From assembly GCA_014898415.1 (NCBI GenBank), contig RCTD01000005.1, positions 1,426,001 to 1,490,000 of the forward strand: a stretch of 64,000 nt of DNA, given 5' to 3'. Origin of the DNA: Stromatinia cepivora (taxonomy: Eukaryota; Ascomycota; Leotiomycetes; Helotiales; Sclerotiniaceae). A model generated the notes under the pieces. The model was not told where the DNA came from and did no database searches. It was given only the letters and a program-made list of their open reading frames with translations. Shown here in pieces: positions 11,701 through 22,415 of the stretch. Position 1 is the stretch's first letter. Every line of letters starts with the position of its first letter. Position numbers and translations under genes: made by a program.

Positions 11701-12766
11701 CAACATTAATGCCGCCAATTTTAACTCGACTCTTCTTTCCGTTCAATTACATCGTCTCGTGAATTGTTTCTTGTTGTGATCATGATGAGGGTCAATTGAT
11801 CCACTCTTCGGTGAATTTTCATAATATGCAGTAGAGTAGATCTTAAGACACATCTCCACTGTTCATTATCGATAAAAGGATATATATATCACTATTCAAG
11901 GATTATCTAAAAAGGTTGTGATGGGGATTGTATTGTGATAGGATGATAGGATGATAGGATGGATGTTTTGCGTTTGTTCTCCCACCAGTGCGACCTCAAA
12001 TTAAGCGAAGATGGATTGTTAGCCTTTCTCAAAATCTAAATGGTTGAAAAGAGCAAGGATTTAGTCGCCAAAACACTGGATTGGGTCTAGTTCCCGTCAA
12101 TTCACTATTTTGACCTTGCTTACGCGCCCAATCATCTTGGGACTGCAAATGAGATTCCTTGAATTAGGTCGTATAATTCGTGAAGTCCGAATGTATGGTA
12201 ATCTAATAATCTATCCGGACTGCATGTGCACACTGATGAACGAACTAACTTATTTCCCCTCATCAATGGCTGCAGCTTTACCCTTGTTCAATATTGTCCT
12301 TAGCTGTGCACTATTGCACCTTCTGCGCCTTGCCATAGGCAGTCCTGTGGTGGGCCGACCCAATGATCAATTGCGATGGCTATGATGGGTGCCTCTTCCT
12401 CTGCGACCATAAAGAGACGCTGTGCCCCCTCTCAAAATGTCTTCTTCTTTTCTCTTCAGCAAGCAGTCAATTCATTCTCAAGAGCTAGTCTCCTTCCTTT
12501 CCTCCCTTTTTTTCTTCGTTTTTTTACCTTTTTGTTTTTACTCCCCGTACCTAAAGAGCTGTGCTCTGTAATATCATACCAAAAATCTTTACATTCTAAT
12601 CATTCTATCAAGTTGCCGGTCAACTTTTTATTAATTTTTCTTCACAAATCTCCTAATTCATACAATCCGAATTATACCCCTAAAGACTAGTCTCTTCTTG
12701 CTCAAATCAGCCAATTTCAGTACATTAAAAATTTCCACCTTAGTATCTCGCATCAAGGATCCCAAA
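8791..12766. other. Long gene-free region upstream of esdC, with an AT-rich pocket
   Basis: No gene I can support over about 4 kb. Bases 9050-9400 form an AT-rich pocket resembling the transposon graveyard further right. Open frames at 10197-10403, 10788-11126 (minus) and 10945-11139 have no recognisable features. A short TAGGATGA-type repeat lies at about 11935-11962. The right end must contain the esdC promoter and 5' UTR. Unusually long upstream regions are common for developmental regulators in fungi, but that is inference here. Confidence 0.4.
12430..12560 (+). promoter_or_regulatory. Pyrimidine-rich tract in the esdC promoter/5' UTR
   Basis: A CT-rich tract (runs of TTCTTTTCTCTTC and CTTTCCTCCCTTTTTTTC type) about 210-340 bp before the esdC ATG. 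CT tracts of this sort mark transcription starts of well-expressed filamentous fungal genes. The assignment rests on composition and position only. Confidence 0.4.
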
Positions 12767-13648
12767 ATGGCTGCTATTCAATTATCATTCTCTCTTCGCG
12801 TTTCTTCCAGTGTTAAGACCGTTCATTTACTTGGTAGCTGGGATAACTATGCTGGTCAACTTCCACTTGCTAAGGACAAGACTTCTTCCAAATCTGGTAG
12901 CTGGAAAGGTACTTTCAGATTTCAAGGCACCACTCTTCAACCTGGTCAAAGATATTGGTATTACTACATCATCGACGGATACCATGTCTCACACGACCCT
13001 GCCGTATCATCAACTACCGAACCAACTACTGGTCGCGTCCTGAATATCCTCGATATCCCGGTTGAAAAGTCCTCAAGTCGATCATCCAAATCCAGTTCAT
13101 CAAGCTCCAAGCATTCTTCCAGTTCATCATCCAAACATTCCTCGCATTCATCCTCCCGCAGAGAGTCTCGCCGTGACTCTCACCTCAGCGTCGACATCCC
13201 CAAAGGTCGACCCCTCTCCATTTCTCAAATCAAATCTCCTAAACCCATGTCTCCACACGCCACTAAGCACATACTCGAAGCCGACTATGCCGCTGGCCCA
13301 ACCGTCGACGAACTCACCGCACGCTTTGGTGCCGCCACTATGGAAGAGTACGAAGACTACGATTACGATCTTCCAGGATCACCATCTTCGTCTGTCGGTT
13401 CTACCATCTCCAACACCAGTGGTACTAGCTCACCTTCTTCTGCTTCGAGCATGAGTGATTATTCATCAGGTTCCAACACATCAGCCTGCACGTGTGAACG
13501 ATATGGAATTACGAGAAAGGGAGACAGAATCAAGTTGGATTGCGGAGGATCTCGATGTGGATACAGCGATTCCGAGTCGTGTAGCTCAGAAGATGAGGTT
13601 GAGTACTCACGATCATCTCGCAGAAATGGAATCGTTGTCCGTCGATGA
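12767..13648 (+). CDS. esdC: EsdC-like protein with glycogen-binding (CBM48/AMPK-beta-like) domain
   Basis: A single exon of 293 aa starting at ATG 12767 (context CAAAATGG); the frame is open further upstream but without an ATG. Residues about 5-95 form a carbohydrate-binding fold like the AMPK beta-subunit glycogen-binding domain: Val-His-Leu-Leu-Gly-Ser-Trp-Asp-Asn-Tyr, Gly-Ser-Trp-Lys-Gly-Thr-Phe and Tyr-Trp-Tyr-Tyr-Tyr-Ile-Ile-Asp-Gly, with the expected Trp residues. A Ser/His/Lys-rich linker (about 100-135) follows, then a region with Thr-Val-Asp-Glu-Leu-Thr-Ala-Arg-Phe-Gly, an acidic Tyr-rich patch, a Ser/Gly-rich segment, and a C-terminal Cys motif (Cys-Thr-Cys-Glu-Arg-Tyr-Gly and Asp-Cys-Gly-Gly). 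This order is that of EsdC, a protein required for early sexual development in Aspergillus nidulans. The biochemical role is unproven; glycogen or starch binding is inferred from the domain. Confidence 0.85.
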   Translation: MAAIQLSFSLRVSSSVKTVHLLGSWDNYAGQLPLAKDKTSSKSGSWKGTFRFQGTTLQPGQRYWYYYIIDGYHVSHDPAVSSTTEPTTGRVLNILDIPVEKSSSRSSKSSSSSSKHSSSSSSKHSSHSSSRRESRRDSHLSVDIPKGRPLSISQIKSPKPMSPHATKHILEADYAAGPTVDELTARFGAATMEEYEDYDYDLPGSPSSSVGSTISNTSGTSSPSSASSMSDYSSGSNTSACTCERYGITRKGDRIKLDCGGSRCGYSDSESCSSEDEVEYSRSSRRNGIVVRR

Positions 13649-15958
13649 ATGAACGCCTAATCATCCTGGATTGGAAACACAAAAAACACCTGGACGCACA
13701 CGCAGCGCCACGAAGAGAGAGTAGTGCCATTTCGCCACTCGTCCGAATCTTCACCCTCATTGCAATTTTTCGCAACCAATGAAATCAAAAATCACGAAAA
13801 ACATGCATACATACATCACGTCAAGTCTGGTACTTGTCATGATATGTGTCCCACCGAAAGCCGAATCCACGGCGCAAAAACGAAACGAACGATTTATTCA
13901 CGAATTTCATGTACATTTTTTTTTAATGGAGTATTGTTTGCTCGGTCTGTTTTTTACTGAGGAAAAACCCGAAAATCAATTACTTTCTTTTAACACACGG
14001 CAAGTTTTCATGGAACTCTTTTCTGTATTTCTTCGCCTCTGGGGAAGGAAAAGAGAAGGTTACCACATGAAGAGGAGGAAAAGGGGAAGACAAAATTGCC
14101 ATAGGCCTAGAGGGAAGAGGGACAGGCGTAGGATAACGATAGACACATGCTCATGATGAAATGAGAGATGGCGGGTCTTATTTTGGGAATGAAACGTGAT
14201 GGTCATGATTCATGATGATGAGAAATATTGGCACGACAGATTGGATAATGATTACATGTCAAATCATGATAACGAGGTGATAGATAGATGAGATTGAGGA
14301 CAATTGAATCTATTCCGCACCAACTTTTGATTCTTCTGATTTGTGCAATGTGATTGTGAGTGATTTGATTGTGCTGGTCTCCGGTGTTTGGCCTTATTAG
14401 TGTTTCATGTGATGATGCATTGCCAATTCCCAATAAAATTCAGATACGAAGAGCAAATGGAAAATAGGCACTCTATCCCCATCAAACACAAGCTTTCATA
14501 CATCTTCTAGGCGCCGCGCAACTCAATAACTTAGAACCACTACACCCCACTACATTCACCAATCGGATCACCAACCTGTTCCAGCCCAAACACAGGCCTC
14601 AGCCCCCATCCTTCTATTTCCATCTACCGCCAGCCCTCGACCTTATATCAGACCTCCCCAGCCCGGACTTTCTTCACCCATTATCCTTCATTCTGTGTTC
14701 TTTGGCCATGGCTAGGCTTTTGCAGTGTGTATAAAGATGAAACTACTATATATAGCACATGTACATCATCAACTAATTTCCATTATCAAAGACGCATTTT
14801 CTAAATATATCTAACTCCTAATTCGATATTAGATGGCGCACAAACCTTCGAGTGTGAGTGGTTTCACAGGCTAATATTATCACCTAGGGTGTTAACTTAG
14901 TAGGAATGTTTCAGTTTGGTGAATCAATGCAAGACTTTTATACATTCAATTGCTGGAATAATTCACGTTCCCGATTTTCATTACATATAAACGCTGCTAT
15001 CTCACCCACCTTCCAACCACCTTCCACTAGCTTCCTATCCATAGTCTGTATATGGAGCCATGGCCATATGGTACTTTCCTACGAGGAAACTTTGCTTTCA
15101 ACAATCTTTTCCGACAACTTCAAAACTACCACTTCATTTCACCAGACCAATACTTTCCCGTATGATCCTCACCCCCCACTAGGATGTTTTGGGTCACCTA
15201 AGAGCAACAGAACTTATTCTTGGAGTCTTGATCGATCGAGTTGAGTGGGTCACATTCACATTTAGTTTCTGCCCGGTTGTTACAATACCTGTATCTTAAT
15301 GCTATCTCTTGCACCATCCATCTCACAACATTCAAAATAGGACCTATCCATCTTAAAATGCCGAAGCAAAGATATCGATCAGCTCATGTCTTCAGTCTCT
15401 TCCCCCTCTATATTCATCACATGATTACCGTCTAATTATCATTTCTCATTATCGCCCCGCCAATTATATACTCCCAACGAATAGGCATTTTACTCCGTAT
15501 CTTACGCACAGAGCTAGTTTGCTATCAAAAATCATGATCAGACGAGATCTATAAACCAGAGGAACGATGTTTACCCATTGACTTCTACTCGAAACCAATA
15601 GCTGTCGGAATAATCATGACTGAGGATATAATGTGGCCAAGATGAAGAATAATATGAGATCTCCAACGATAACAGTGAATGCAATCGTGATATAGTCAAT
15701 GATGAGAACGATGGATGATCGCATTACTTAAGTCACACTAGTAGTTCTCACGTCCGACACTGAAGGATGGAGCTAGCGTGGAAGGCATTAAGCACAAAGA
15801 TAGTCTCATTGCTAAAACCAAAAGCTAGATAATAAAAAGATCATGATTTCCTCCATTCAGATATTCGTATGCGTCCAACGCAGTAACGGGCATGTGATCC
15901 CCAGTCACAATTTACGAAAGAAGCAAACGAGTGAACTGAGCGCTGTGGCCTACAGTGC
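13649..15958. other. Gene-free stretch downstream of esdC
   Basis: No supportable gene in 2.3 kb. The first few hundred bases should be the esdC 3' UTR. Open frames at 13779-14156 and 14906-15244 show no domain, no splice support and composition like surrounding DNA. The right end may include the 3' UTR of the minus-strand gene that stops at 15959. Confidence 0.4.
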
Positions 15959-17497
15959 CTAACCACTTGGTTCGCCCTTATTTTCCCCCACCTTAGAAAG
16001 AACACCAGCCTCCGCCACATATTCGTCAAGATTCTCATTGCTGAGAATCTTAAAGACCTTATCCCGTTTTTCAACGTTCTTCTCTACCTCCTGCCAGTTG
16101 ACATCAGCTTGGAATACAGCATAATTCATATTAAACTTGAATCTCTCAGTCGATGCACTTCCCAAGCAGGTACTGATAGCCTGCGTGTACGCCTCGCCAT
16201 CGATATGCAAGTAGAAGAACTTCACTCGGGGCTGATAGACCATGAGCTTGTCGACTTCATCTCCACTGATGTTAATATGCTGAACGAGGTTCATTGGAAT
16301 GAAGTGGGAGACCGTTCTTTTTGTATCACTGGAATCAAGCTTAATTTTTGCCACGGCCTGTATGTACTGTTCAATGGCGCCTGCTATTTGTATCTCCTTG
16401 TCTGTCTCGATTCCACACGGCGCAAAGAGGTCCTTGGTGAAGCTGAGTGAAAATTGAGATTTTTCGACGTCTTTATTGAAAGACCCACTGTCGGTCCCAG
16501 GGAGCATCCGCATTTTCCCGTGTAAGAAACGTGAAACTGATGATGGAAAAACATGCGCAGATGGGTCATAAAGTAAAAAACTCAGAGTGTACTCACATAA
16601 TAACCTGACAATCCACCACCAACCGAGCTACCCGTGATCACTTGCCAAGCAAAGTTCGCATTTTCATCGAATGCCAGGCTGGCTTCAGAAGCAATACTAA
16701 TTGAATAAGGCTTCTTGCGGCCATCTGCTTGCATTTTTTGGACCTTAAGAATAGCCTGGAACAAGCCTGCCAAGCCGGACAGTTTATTTGCATCGTTGTA
16801 CTTCTGATATGCTGTTGTCTTGCCATCGTCCGAGGTGCCCGAGGCAATAGTAGGCTCAAGTGCCAAGGTTGGTGGTTTGGGAGCCACTCCATCTTTAACT
16901 TGCTGTGTCGCTGGCTTTTTGTCATCACTCAAGATAGTTATGACATCAGCAAGTGATTCGTCCTTAGGTGGTGCGTTCGACGTTGCTGCATTGGCTCTAG
17001 AAGATCCATTGGCCTGATCAGCAACTGCGCTCATCATTGCCCACGGTGCTGCTGATGGTGGTGGTGATGGCGCCGCTTTACTCGGGCGCCCTAGACCATC
17101 CAAACCAAGAATGACTCGTTTTGCCGCTGGGGAGTACTGGAATTTGGGTAAATGAGGTCTATTAGAAGTCAGCAATTAGCCTTCGAATACAGGATGTAAC
17201 AAACCTGGATTTCGAAGGAGCTTCAAGGCAGTCAAGCCGCTTCATAGCCTTCTCCAAAATTTCCTGGGCATTCTGATGTAATTATCCGACAGATATATTG
17301 ATCTGTCGATCTGGCGCAATCGGAAGCAATTCGAGACGATCAACAGGCGCGGGTTCTGTATATTCGGGGTCATTAGGATAGATATCAAGACACAGAGTCC
17401 CCTGGACTCCCCTCCCTTCACACTTCTCCGTAGCCGCACCTAGTTCTCCTGCTACCATATCAATTGCAAGCAGGATAGGATTATAGATGCCCAGATA
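15959..17497 (-). CDS. Unknown protein gene; 5' end unresolved, splice sites weak or gene damaged
   Basis: Minus-strand coding blocks read 17497-17205, 17158 to about 16597, and 16536-15959. The intron 17204-17159 (46 nt, GTTTGT donor) joins cleanly. Block 1 contains Leu-Cys-Leu-Asp-Ile-Tyr-Pro-Asn-Asp; block 2 is Pro/Ala/Ser-rich then has Gln-Lys-Tyr-Asn-Asp-Ala-Asn-Lys; block 3 is hydrophilic, ending Gly-Glu-Pro-Ser-Gly. No known family. Two problems exist. A TAA at 17284-17282 interrupts block 1 unless a 72-nt intron with a GTTGAT donor removes it. The strong GTGAGT donor at 16596 gives the wrong phase for block 3, which needs a GTTATT donor eight bases earlier. No start codon is assured: an in-frame ATG lies at 17458, but the frame is open back to about 17497 after a TAG acceptor. 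It is either a living gene with weak donors or a recent pseudogene. Confidence 0.5.
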
Positions 17498-18109
17498 CTA
17501 CCTATACTTAGTATAGTTTTGAAGAAAGAAAATGAGTGTGAATTATAATTTCGATTTATTAATTTCATTTTGGTTATTTATCTCCCCTTATTTCAGCTCA
17601 TTATACAATCCTTGCCGAATAACCACATCGACTTTCTCTCCATTCCCACTCTCAAGAATACTTCATCGGGGTGCCCTCTAGATGTATTAAGTTTGGTGCC
17701 TGGTTATCGGTAGGAAGGTGATGAGAAATGGGATTAGGAGGGGCCCCTCTTCTGATTTGCTTATTCTGTACCCTCGCTAGGTATTGTTGTCTGATGTTCC
17801 TGTCTCGTCTTTTATTGTTTTCTTTCATCCTACCTCTCTCATCCCATCCCTCTCATTCTATCTCTCCATCCATCCACATCTCCTCCAAGACTCACCCTCC
17901 AACCCACCATCCACCACCCACCATCCATCACCCATCACTCCACCAACAACCAACCCATACAAACCCCTCACTTACAGCTCACAGGGATATCTAGTACATA
18001 TCAATCACATTACCTACTCCAAAAAAATAAACCTATACAAACTCTAAAATTTCACTTCAAACTTCACTTCCAAACCTCAAACCTCAGAATCTCACCACTT
18101 AAAAAGACC

Positions 18110-18206
18110 AATAAAATCTATAAAATCTATAAAATCTATAAAATCTATAAAATCTATAAAATCTATAAAATCTATAAAATCTATAAAATCTATAAAATCT
18201 ATAAAA
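18110..18206. repeat. 10-bp tandem repeat (ATAAAATCTA)
   Basis: About nine near-perfect copies of a 10-bp unit, AAAATCTATA in rotation, with no spacer. It is a simple minisatellite without spacer diversity or CRISPR character. Confidence 0.92.
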
Positions 18207-18345
18207 TAAAAAGAAAGATAGATATACAAAAAACTCAATATGATGAGAAGAAGAGAAGGTATAATCAAATCATATTCACTTATCCATTCAATTGTTCATT
18301 TACTTATACACTTCATTCAAAACCCTGAGATTATCATACCATATC

Positions 18346-18421
18346 ATACACACACACACTTACCAAATACACTTACCAAATGCACTTACCAAATACACTT
18401 ACCAAATACACTTACCAAGTA
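18346..18421. repeat. 13-bp tandem repeat (CACTTACCAAATA)
   Basis: Five to six copies of a 13-bp unit with single-base variants (AAATACA/AAATGCA). It lies within a candidate 5' UTR or short open frame. The unit contains ACTTACC, the reverse complement of the fungal splice donor GGTAAGT. Confidence 0.88.
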
Positions 18422-18447
18422 AACCTACCAACCTACCTAATATATGC

Positions 18448-18726
18448 ATGCCCAATCTCCCAATCTCCCATCCAAACCACCCATTCACCAAAATTCCATC
18501 TAGATCTAGGTCTAAGACTACAACCAAGATATCAGCAATATTCCTAGTCCTAGTCCTAGTCCTAGTATATATGCCTCGCTACCTACTTGATACATCCCCA
18601 TCGACATCAAGTCATTTATTTACCCCTTTACCTCATTTAACTCAAGCGAACGAGAATGGGAATGAGGATGAGCATGAGAATAAGAAAAATATTATAAGGG
18701 AAGGAAATAATATTTGTGGGAAGTGA
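18448..18726 (+). CDS. Candidate small single-TM protein
   Basis: An open frame from ATG 18448 (open further back to ATG 18292) encodes 92 residues: a basic Ser/Thr/Lys region, a TM segment dominated by Leu-Val repeats (from four CCTAGT units at 18544-18567), and an Asn/Glu-rich tail. It sits between low-complexity DNA and the convergent SAM35-like gene. The hydrophobic stretch comes from a hexamer repeat, so chance is a real alternative. No homologue comes to mind. Confidence 0.22.
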   Translation: MPNLPISHPNHPFTKIPSRSRSKTTTKISAIFLVLVLVLVYMPRYLLDTSPSTSSHLFTPLPHLTQANENGNEDEHENKKNIIREGNNICGK

Positions 18727-18914
18727 GGGACAATGAGATAATATCTCCCTCATAATTTTTTATTCTCTCTGCTTGGAGTTTGCCTTGTTTGAGTTGACGC
18801 TACTATGCATCCATAATGGAGTTTCGTATATTTTGTACCGTATCATTGTATACCAGCTCATGGTAATCAAACATCTCTCTCCCATCTCCCATCGCAAGGA
18901 TCCTTCCATGCCGC

Positions 18915-20041
18915 TCAAACCAACACCCCATCCTCTTCTCCCCAACACCTTCTAAAAACCCTCTCTCTATGTCTCACAAGATTCCTCCACTTCTCCACCC
19001 CTTCCGCCAACCTCCTATCACCCTCCCCATCTTGCCCCCATCCCAACCCCTCATCCCCCAATAACCACGTATAAGCAAAAACACTTGCATCAAAAAGGCC
19101 CGGCCCTTCCCCACCAAACCACTCCTCCTCTCCAAGTAACAAACTCAGCGCTTCCCATGCCCTATCCGCCTCTCTATATATCATTTCCTCATCAATAATC
19201 TCCGCACTCTTGCGTAGCTCCGATTCGGCTGCGGATCGCAATTGGTGGGCTGTATAGAGGCGGACTAAGAGGGAGGAAGAGCTCGGGTTTATGTATAGGG
19301 GTGCAGCGATTGTGCGGAAGTTTGAGGGAGTCAGATAGAGGGTGTGTAGCTATGGAAGGATTAGTTCAAGGGTTTGACATTGAGGGAAGAGGGGAGGTCA
19401 TACCCAAGCATTTCGTATATTGTGATCGAGTAAAGCTTGATAAGCCTCCAACTTCCTACTCTTTGGTTGGGGGATTTTCTTTCCTTGTTCCTTTGCATAT
19501 TTCACCAATCCATTACTTGGTATTGGTAGGTAATCATCCTGCGAAGAATTCGATTTGATGCCCGGTAAAAGGAAAGGTAGTACACCAGTAGGTGAAGCAT
19601 GATTATTTGAAGAGACAATATTATGATTAAGCCCTGCGAGTCTTAGGAATGTCTGTAAATACCGTCAGCCTTGTTTCTTTCATTGATTAATATTGCTAGT
19701 CCAAATCTCCAAACAGGTAGACGAACCTGCCATTTCAAACATCCTGGATTGAAACTCGGCTTTCCTTCATTCGCCTCTTCACTGTCTCTACAAAATATAT
19801 ATAAACTAGGTAATCTAGTATCTCTATCATTTTTTCCATCCTTTGCTCCAGGGCTCCTCTGTGGTAATCCGTTTGCTGGATATGTAATAACCGGTACTTT
19901 ATCGAATAATTTTTTGACCGGTTTAGGTATACTGAATAAATCCTTTACGGCATTTGTTTGTCGAGTAAAATTGGATTGATTGTATGAAGTATCTTTCTTG
20001 GTAGTTGAGGCATCTTTCTCTGATTCATTTGAAGGAGGCAT
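18915..20041 (-). CDS. SAM35: SAM35/metaxin-like mitochondrial outer-membrane sorting protein
   Basis: Three exons on the minus strand, 20041-19727, 19652-19404 and 19349-18915, join in phase to 332 aa; introns are 74 and 54 nt (GTTCGT and GTATGA donors, both ending in AG). The N-terminal exon is hydrophilic, then Pro-Val-Lys-Lys-Leu-Phe-Asp-Lys-Val-Pro and Tyr-Pro-Ala-Asn-Gly-Leu-Pro-Gln-Arg. The first junction creates Cys-Leu-Lys-Trp-Gln-Thr-Phe-Leu-Arg-Leu-Ala-Gly, followed by Asn-Asn-His-Ala-Ser-Pro-Thr-Gly, the thioredoxin-like half of metaxins. The GST-C-like half ends with Gly-Leu-Phe-Asp-Ala-Ser-Val-Phe-Ala-Tyr and Leu-Val-Arg-His-Arg-Glu-Arg. In fungi this family belongs to the SAM complex, which inserts beta-barrel proteins into the mitochondrial outer membrane. 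SAM35 is favoured over SAM37 from length and motifs. Splicing restores the motifs perfectly, so the model is robust. Confidence 0.85.
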
Positions 20042-22136
20042 AGCTTTCCTTGCAAGCCTCGAAAGATTTAGATAGACCAGGATAAATATCAAATCAAGAT
20101 TTAATCCGTAAACAAATCCGTGACTAGGTAGTTTCGGCGCGTCTTCCGATACTTTCCTTTCCTCTGGGAGACAAAATTAAATGGTGAGGCTGTATTCTGG
20201 CCTCATCGCACCGACCAATTTTCATCTTTTCAAATTAACCGCGACCAATTTTTTGAGAAAAAGGGCCGAGGAACGGCAACAACGGAGGATCGGTAGATAA
20301 GGTATCAATTCTAAAGGGCAAGGAACGTAAAGAAAGCTTCCAAAAGTGGTGGTGGGAGATGTTCCACTTTTTTAACTCTGGAAGGGTGGATTTATCCGCG
20401 AAATTGAATTAAGATTGGAATATTGTAGTATCTAAGTACCGAGTGGACTGATTGATAGGAATCAAAGATATCGTGAAAAAAAAAAAATAACAGTCGGGAA
20501 GTAGATGTGGTTCCATATTATCACCGAAATAGCATATAAAAAAACGCAAAACGCATCTCTGGCGTGAGAATGATGGAATGATTATTGGATGGATGAACTG
20601 ACTTCAAATCTTAAACGGCCGTTAATGCATGAACCTACTAGGTATGAAAGAAACCCCGAGTAAGAAATGGGTCTCGATTTCAGGTACGATGCATGCAAGA
20701 TATTTTCTTACATGCAGGACAAAAATGTATGTGTGAAGTATATTATCATGTTGAAGACATTTTTACCGTACAGAGTGTAAGCAAATAAGGAAAGACTCCA
20801 GAAAAGATGGAAGAGATTAAGGTTAAAAGAAGCAATAATTAAATGCGATATATTCCTTGATCTTTGAATAAACATTCACTCCCAACAGCCTTCACTCATA
20901 CTACCTAGATAAATAATTATATCATTTTGGTTACACATAGCAATATGGGGAAATACTAAAAATGGATTAGTTCTGCTGTACTATTGAGCTACAACTACCT
21001 TGTAATTGCGGAGAAAACAAAAGTTGGTCCATGTCATAAGTAATTTTAGTAAACCATCTAATAGCCGATAACAAATGAAAATCTATTATATTGAAATATT
21101 AACCAATTAAATTTAAGTATGCCCGCATAAAGAGGATCCTCTACTTGATTCAAATGTACCTCCCCTCCGTATGTACTCGGATGATGAATCTTCAATAATA
21201 CGTTTACCGAGTCTAATTCTTTAGAACGAGAATAAACCATATCAACCCACTTTCTACCTTGTCTTGTCCTTTGAACCCTTTCAAATTCCAAATTGTAACG
21301 AAAGAAAAAATATCACTTGACTCAAATACTTGAACTTGAACAATTCCTTCTTAACCTCAAAGGATTTCATCTCAAACAAAGAAACAAGTGCTTCATATCA
21401 TCGTCACCCCTCAATCGACCAACCTATTACCTATTCAAGATCCCTATTTCTACATCTTCTCCAACAACGAGAACTATACTCAAATACTCCGCTCTTATCT
21501 CACATTGCAACTATACCATTTTAAAATTTCAGGTTACCTTCATTATAATACAGTCGTACTCAGCTAGCCTTCTTACCCCTCGTCCCATCCTTCAACCTCA
21601 ACTTGACAACTTCCAACAAACTCTCACACCATTTCTTTGATTGACACTTGCAACATCTTCTCATCCATCATCATACCGCCTCTAGTATCAAAAACTTACG
21701 TATTCCTCGTCCCAAGCATCCTAGGAATCATTCTTCAAAATACCAAAACTAGCACGATCGTCATACCTGATCAACAATCTTCGATCCCGCTATAAGTCCG
21801 GGGTTTGAGTTTAAATTAGCAAGACTAAATTACGCATGAGAACCACTTGAAAAGATTTTGATATTTTAGTCCGACCGAGGTAGACGCATTTCCGTAATTA
21901 CCAAAAATTAGGAGAAAAGCGAGCATTTATCCATACGTGGTAGATCTATCAAATAGTTACTAGAATACCGATACTTATCCTCAAAACATAAAGAAAGTTT
22001 CTCCGTCAAGTCTTCACTTACAACCTCCCTCTTCGCTCAAGACGTAACCAAAAAAAATACACCTATCTACCTCGAAATTCCAACTTCCAACTTCCAACTT
22101 CCAACTTCCAACCTCCAACCCAAAAAAACCGCAAAA
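20042..22136. other. Gene-free stretch between divergent genes
   Basis: The shared upstream region of the SAM35-like gene (minus) and the small-protein gene at 22137 (plus). The minus frame 21058-21291 has protein-like composition for about 70 codons, but I recognise no domain and see no start or splice context; it may be a relic. Bases 21317-22136 are CT/CA-rich, as expected for promoter and 5' UTR. Confidence 0.4.
22083..22119. repeat. 7-bp tandem repeat (CCAACTT) just before a start codon
   Basis: Five copies of CAACTTC-type heptamers ending about 18 bases before the ATG at 22137, probably within the 5' leader. CAAC-rich leaders are common in fungal mRNAs. Confidence 0.8.
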
Positions 22137-22415
22137 ATGAACGCACCTCTTACATCTCCCACTCACACCACCTCATCAGATTACTTTCAATCCTTTCCCA
22201 ACTCCTCGAAATCCTCAACATCTCCTTCGACCTCCTCCTCCTCCTCCAGCGGACCGACTTCTGCTCCTCAACCCACCGCACAACAAGTACCACAACGTTC
22301 GTCAAGTCAAGATGAAACAAATCCATTTTTAAAAGATTTTAATTTGGTAGCCGAGGCAGCTAAGAGGGCGCAGATGGCTTGTTTGATGAGAGATATGGAG
22401 GGGTGTGGGTTGTAA
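22137..22415 (+). CDS. Small conserved-looking protein, unknown function
   Basis: A single exon of 92 aa with good start context (CAAAAATGA) after a C/A-rich leader. The first 60 residues are Ser/Thr/Pro-rich and probably disordered. The last 30 form a likely amphipathic helix: Asn-Pro-Phe-Leu-Lys-Asp-Phe-Asn-Leu-Val-Ala-Glu-Ala-Ala-Lys-Arg-Ala-Gln-Met-Ala, ending Gly-Cys-Gly-Leu. A disordered N-terminus plus a compact conserved-looking C-terminal helix is seen in small ascomycete proteins of unknown role. No signal peptide or TM. I believe it is real because of the leader and helix, but no function can be assigned. Confidence 0.55.
   Translation: MNAPLTSPTHTTSSDYFQSFPNSSKSSTSPSTSSSSSSGPTSAPQPTAQQVPQRSSSQDETNPFLKDFNLVAEAAKRAQMACLMRDMEGCGL

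Larger units (their letters stand above)
17498..18447. other. Low-complexity, repeat-bearing gene-free stretch
   Basis: Pyrimidine- and CA-rich DNA with no convincing gene; ORFs here are Ser/Pro/His or Thr-rich by composition. It includes the two tandem arrays listed separately. The CT-rich part (about 17810-17960) looks like a fungal promoter and could serve a plus-strand transcript starting near 18000-18300. Confidence 0.4.

Noticed and set aside
13062..13454. Overlapping 130-codon ORF inside esdC
   Set aside because: Alternate frame of the Ser/Pro-rich linker of EsdC; no independent support.
18110..18421. CRISPR-like regular repeats
   Set aside because: Short tandem units with no variable spacers, in a eukaryotic genome; ordinary minisatellites.
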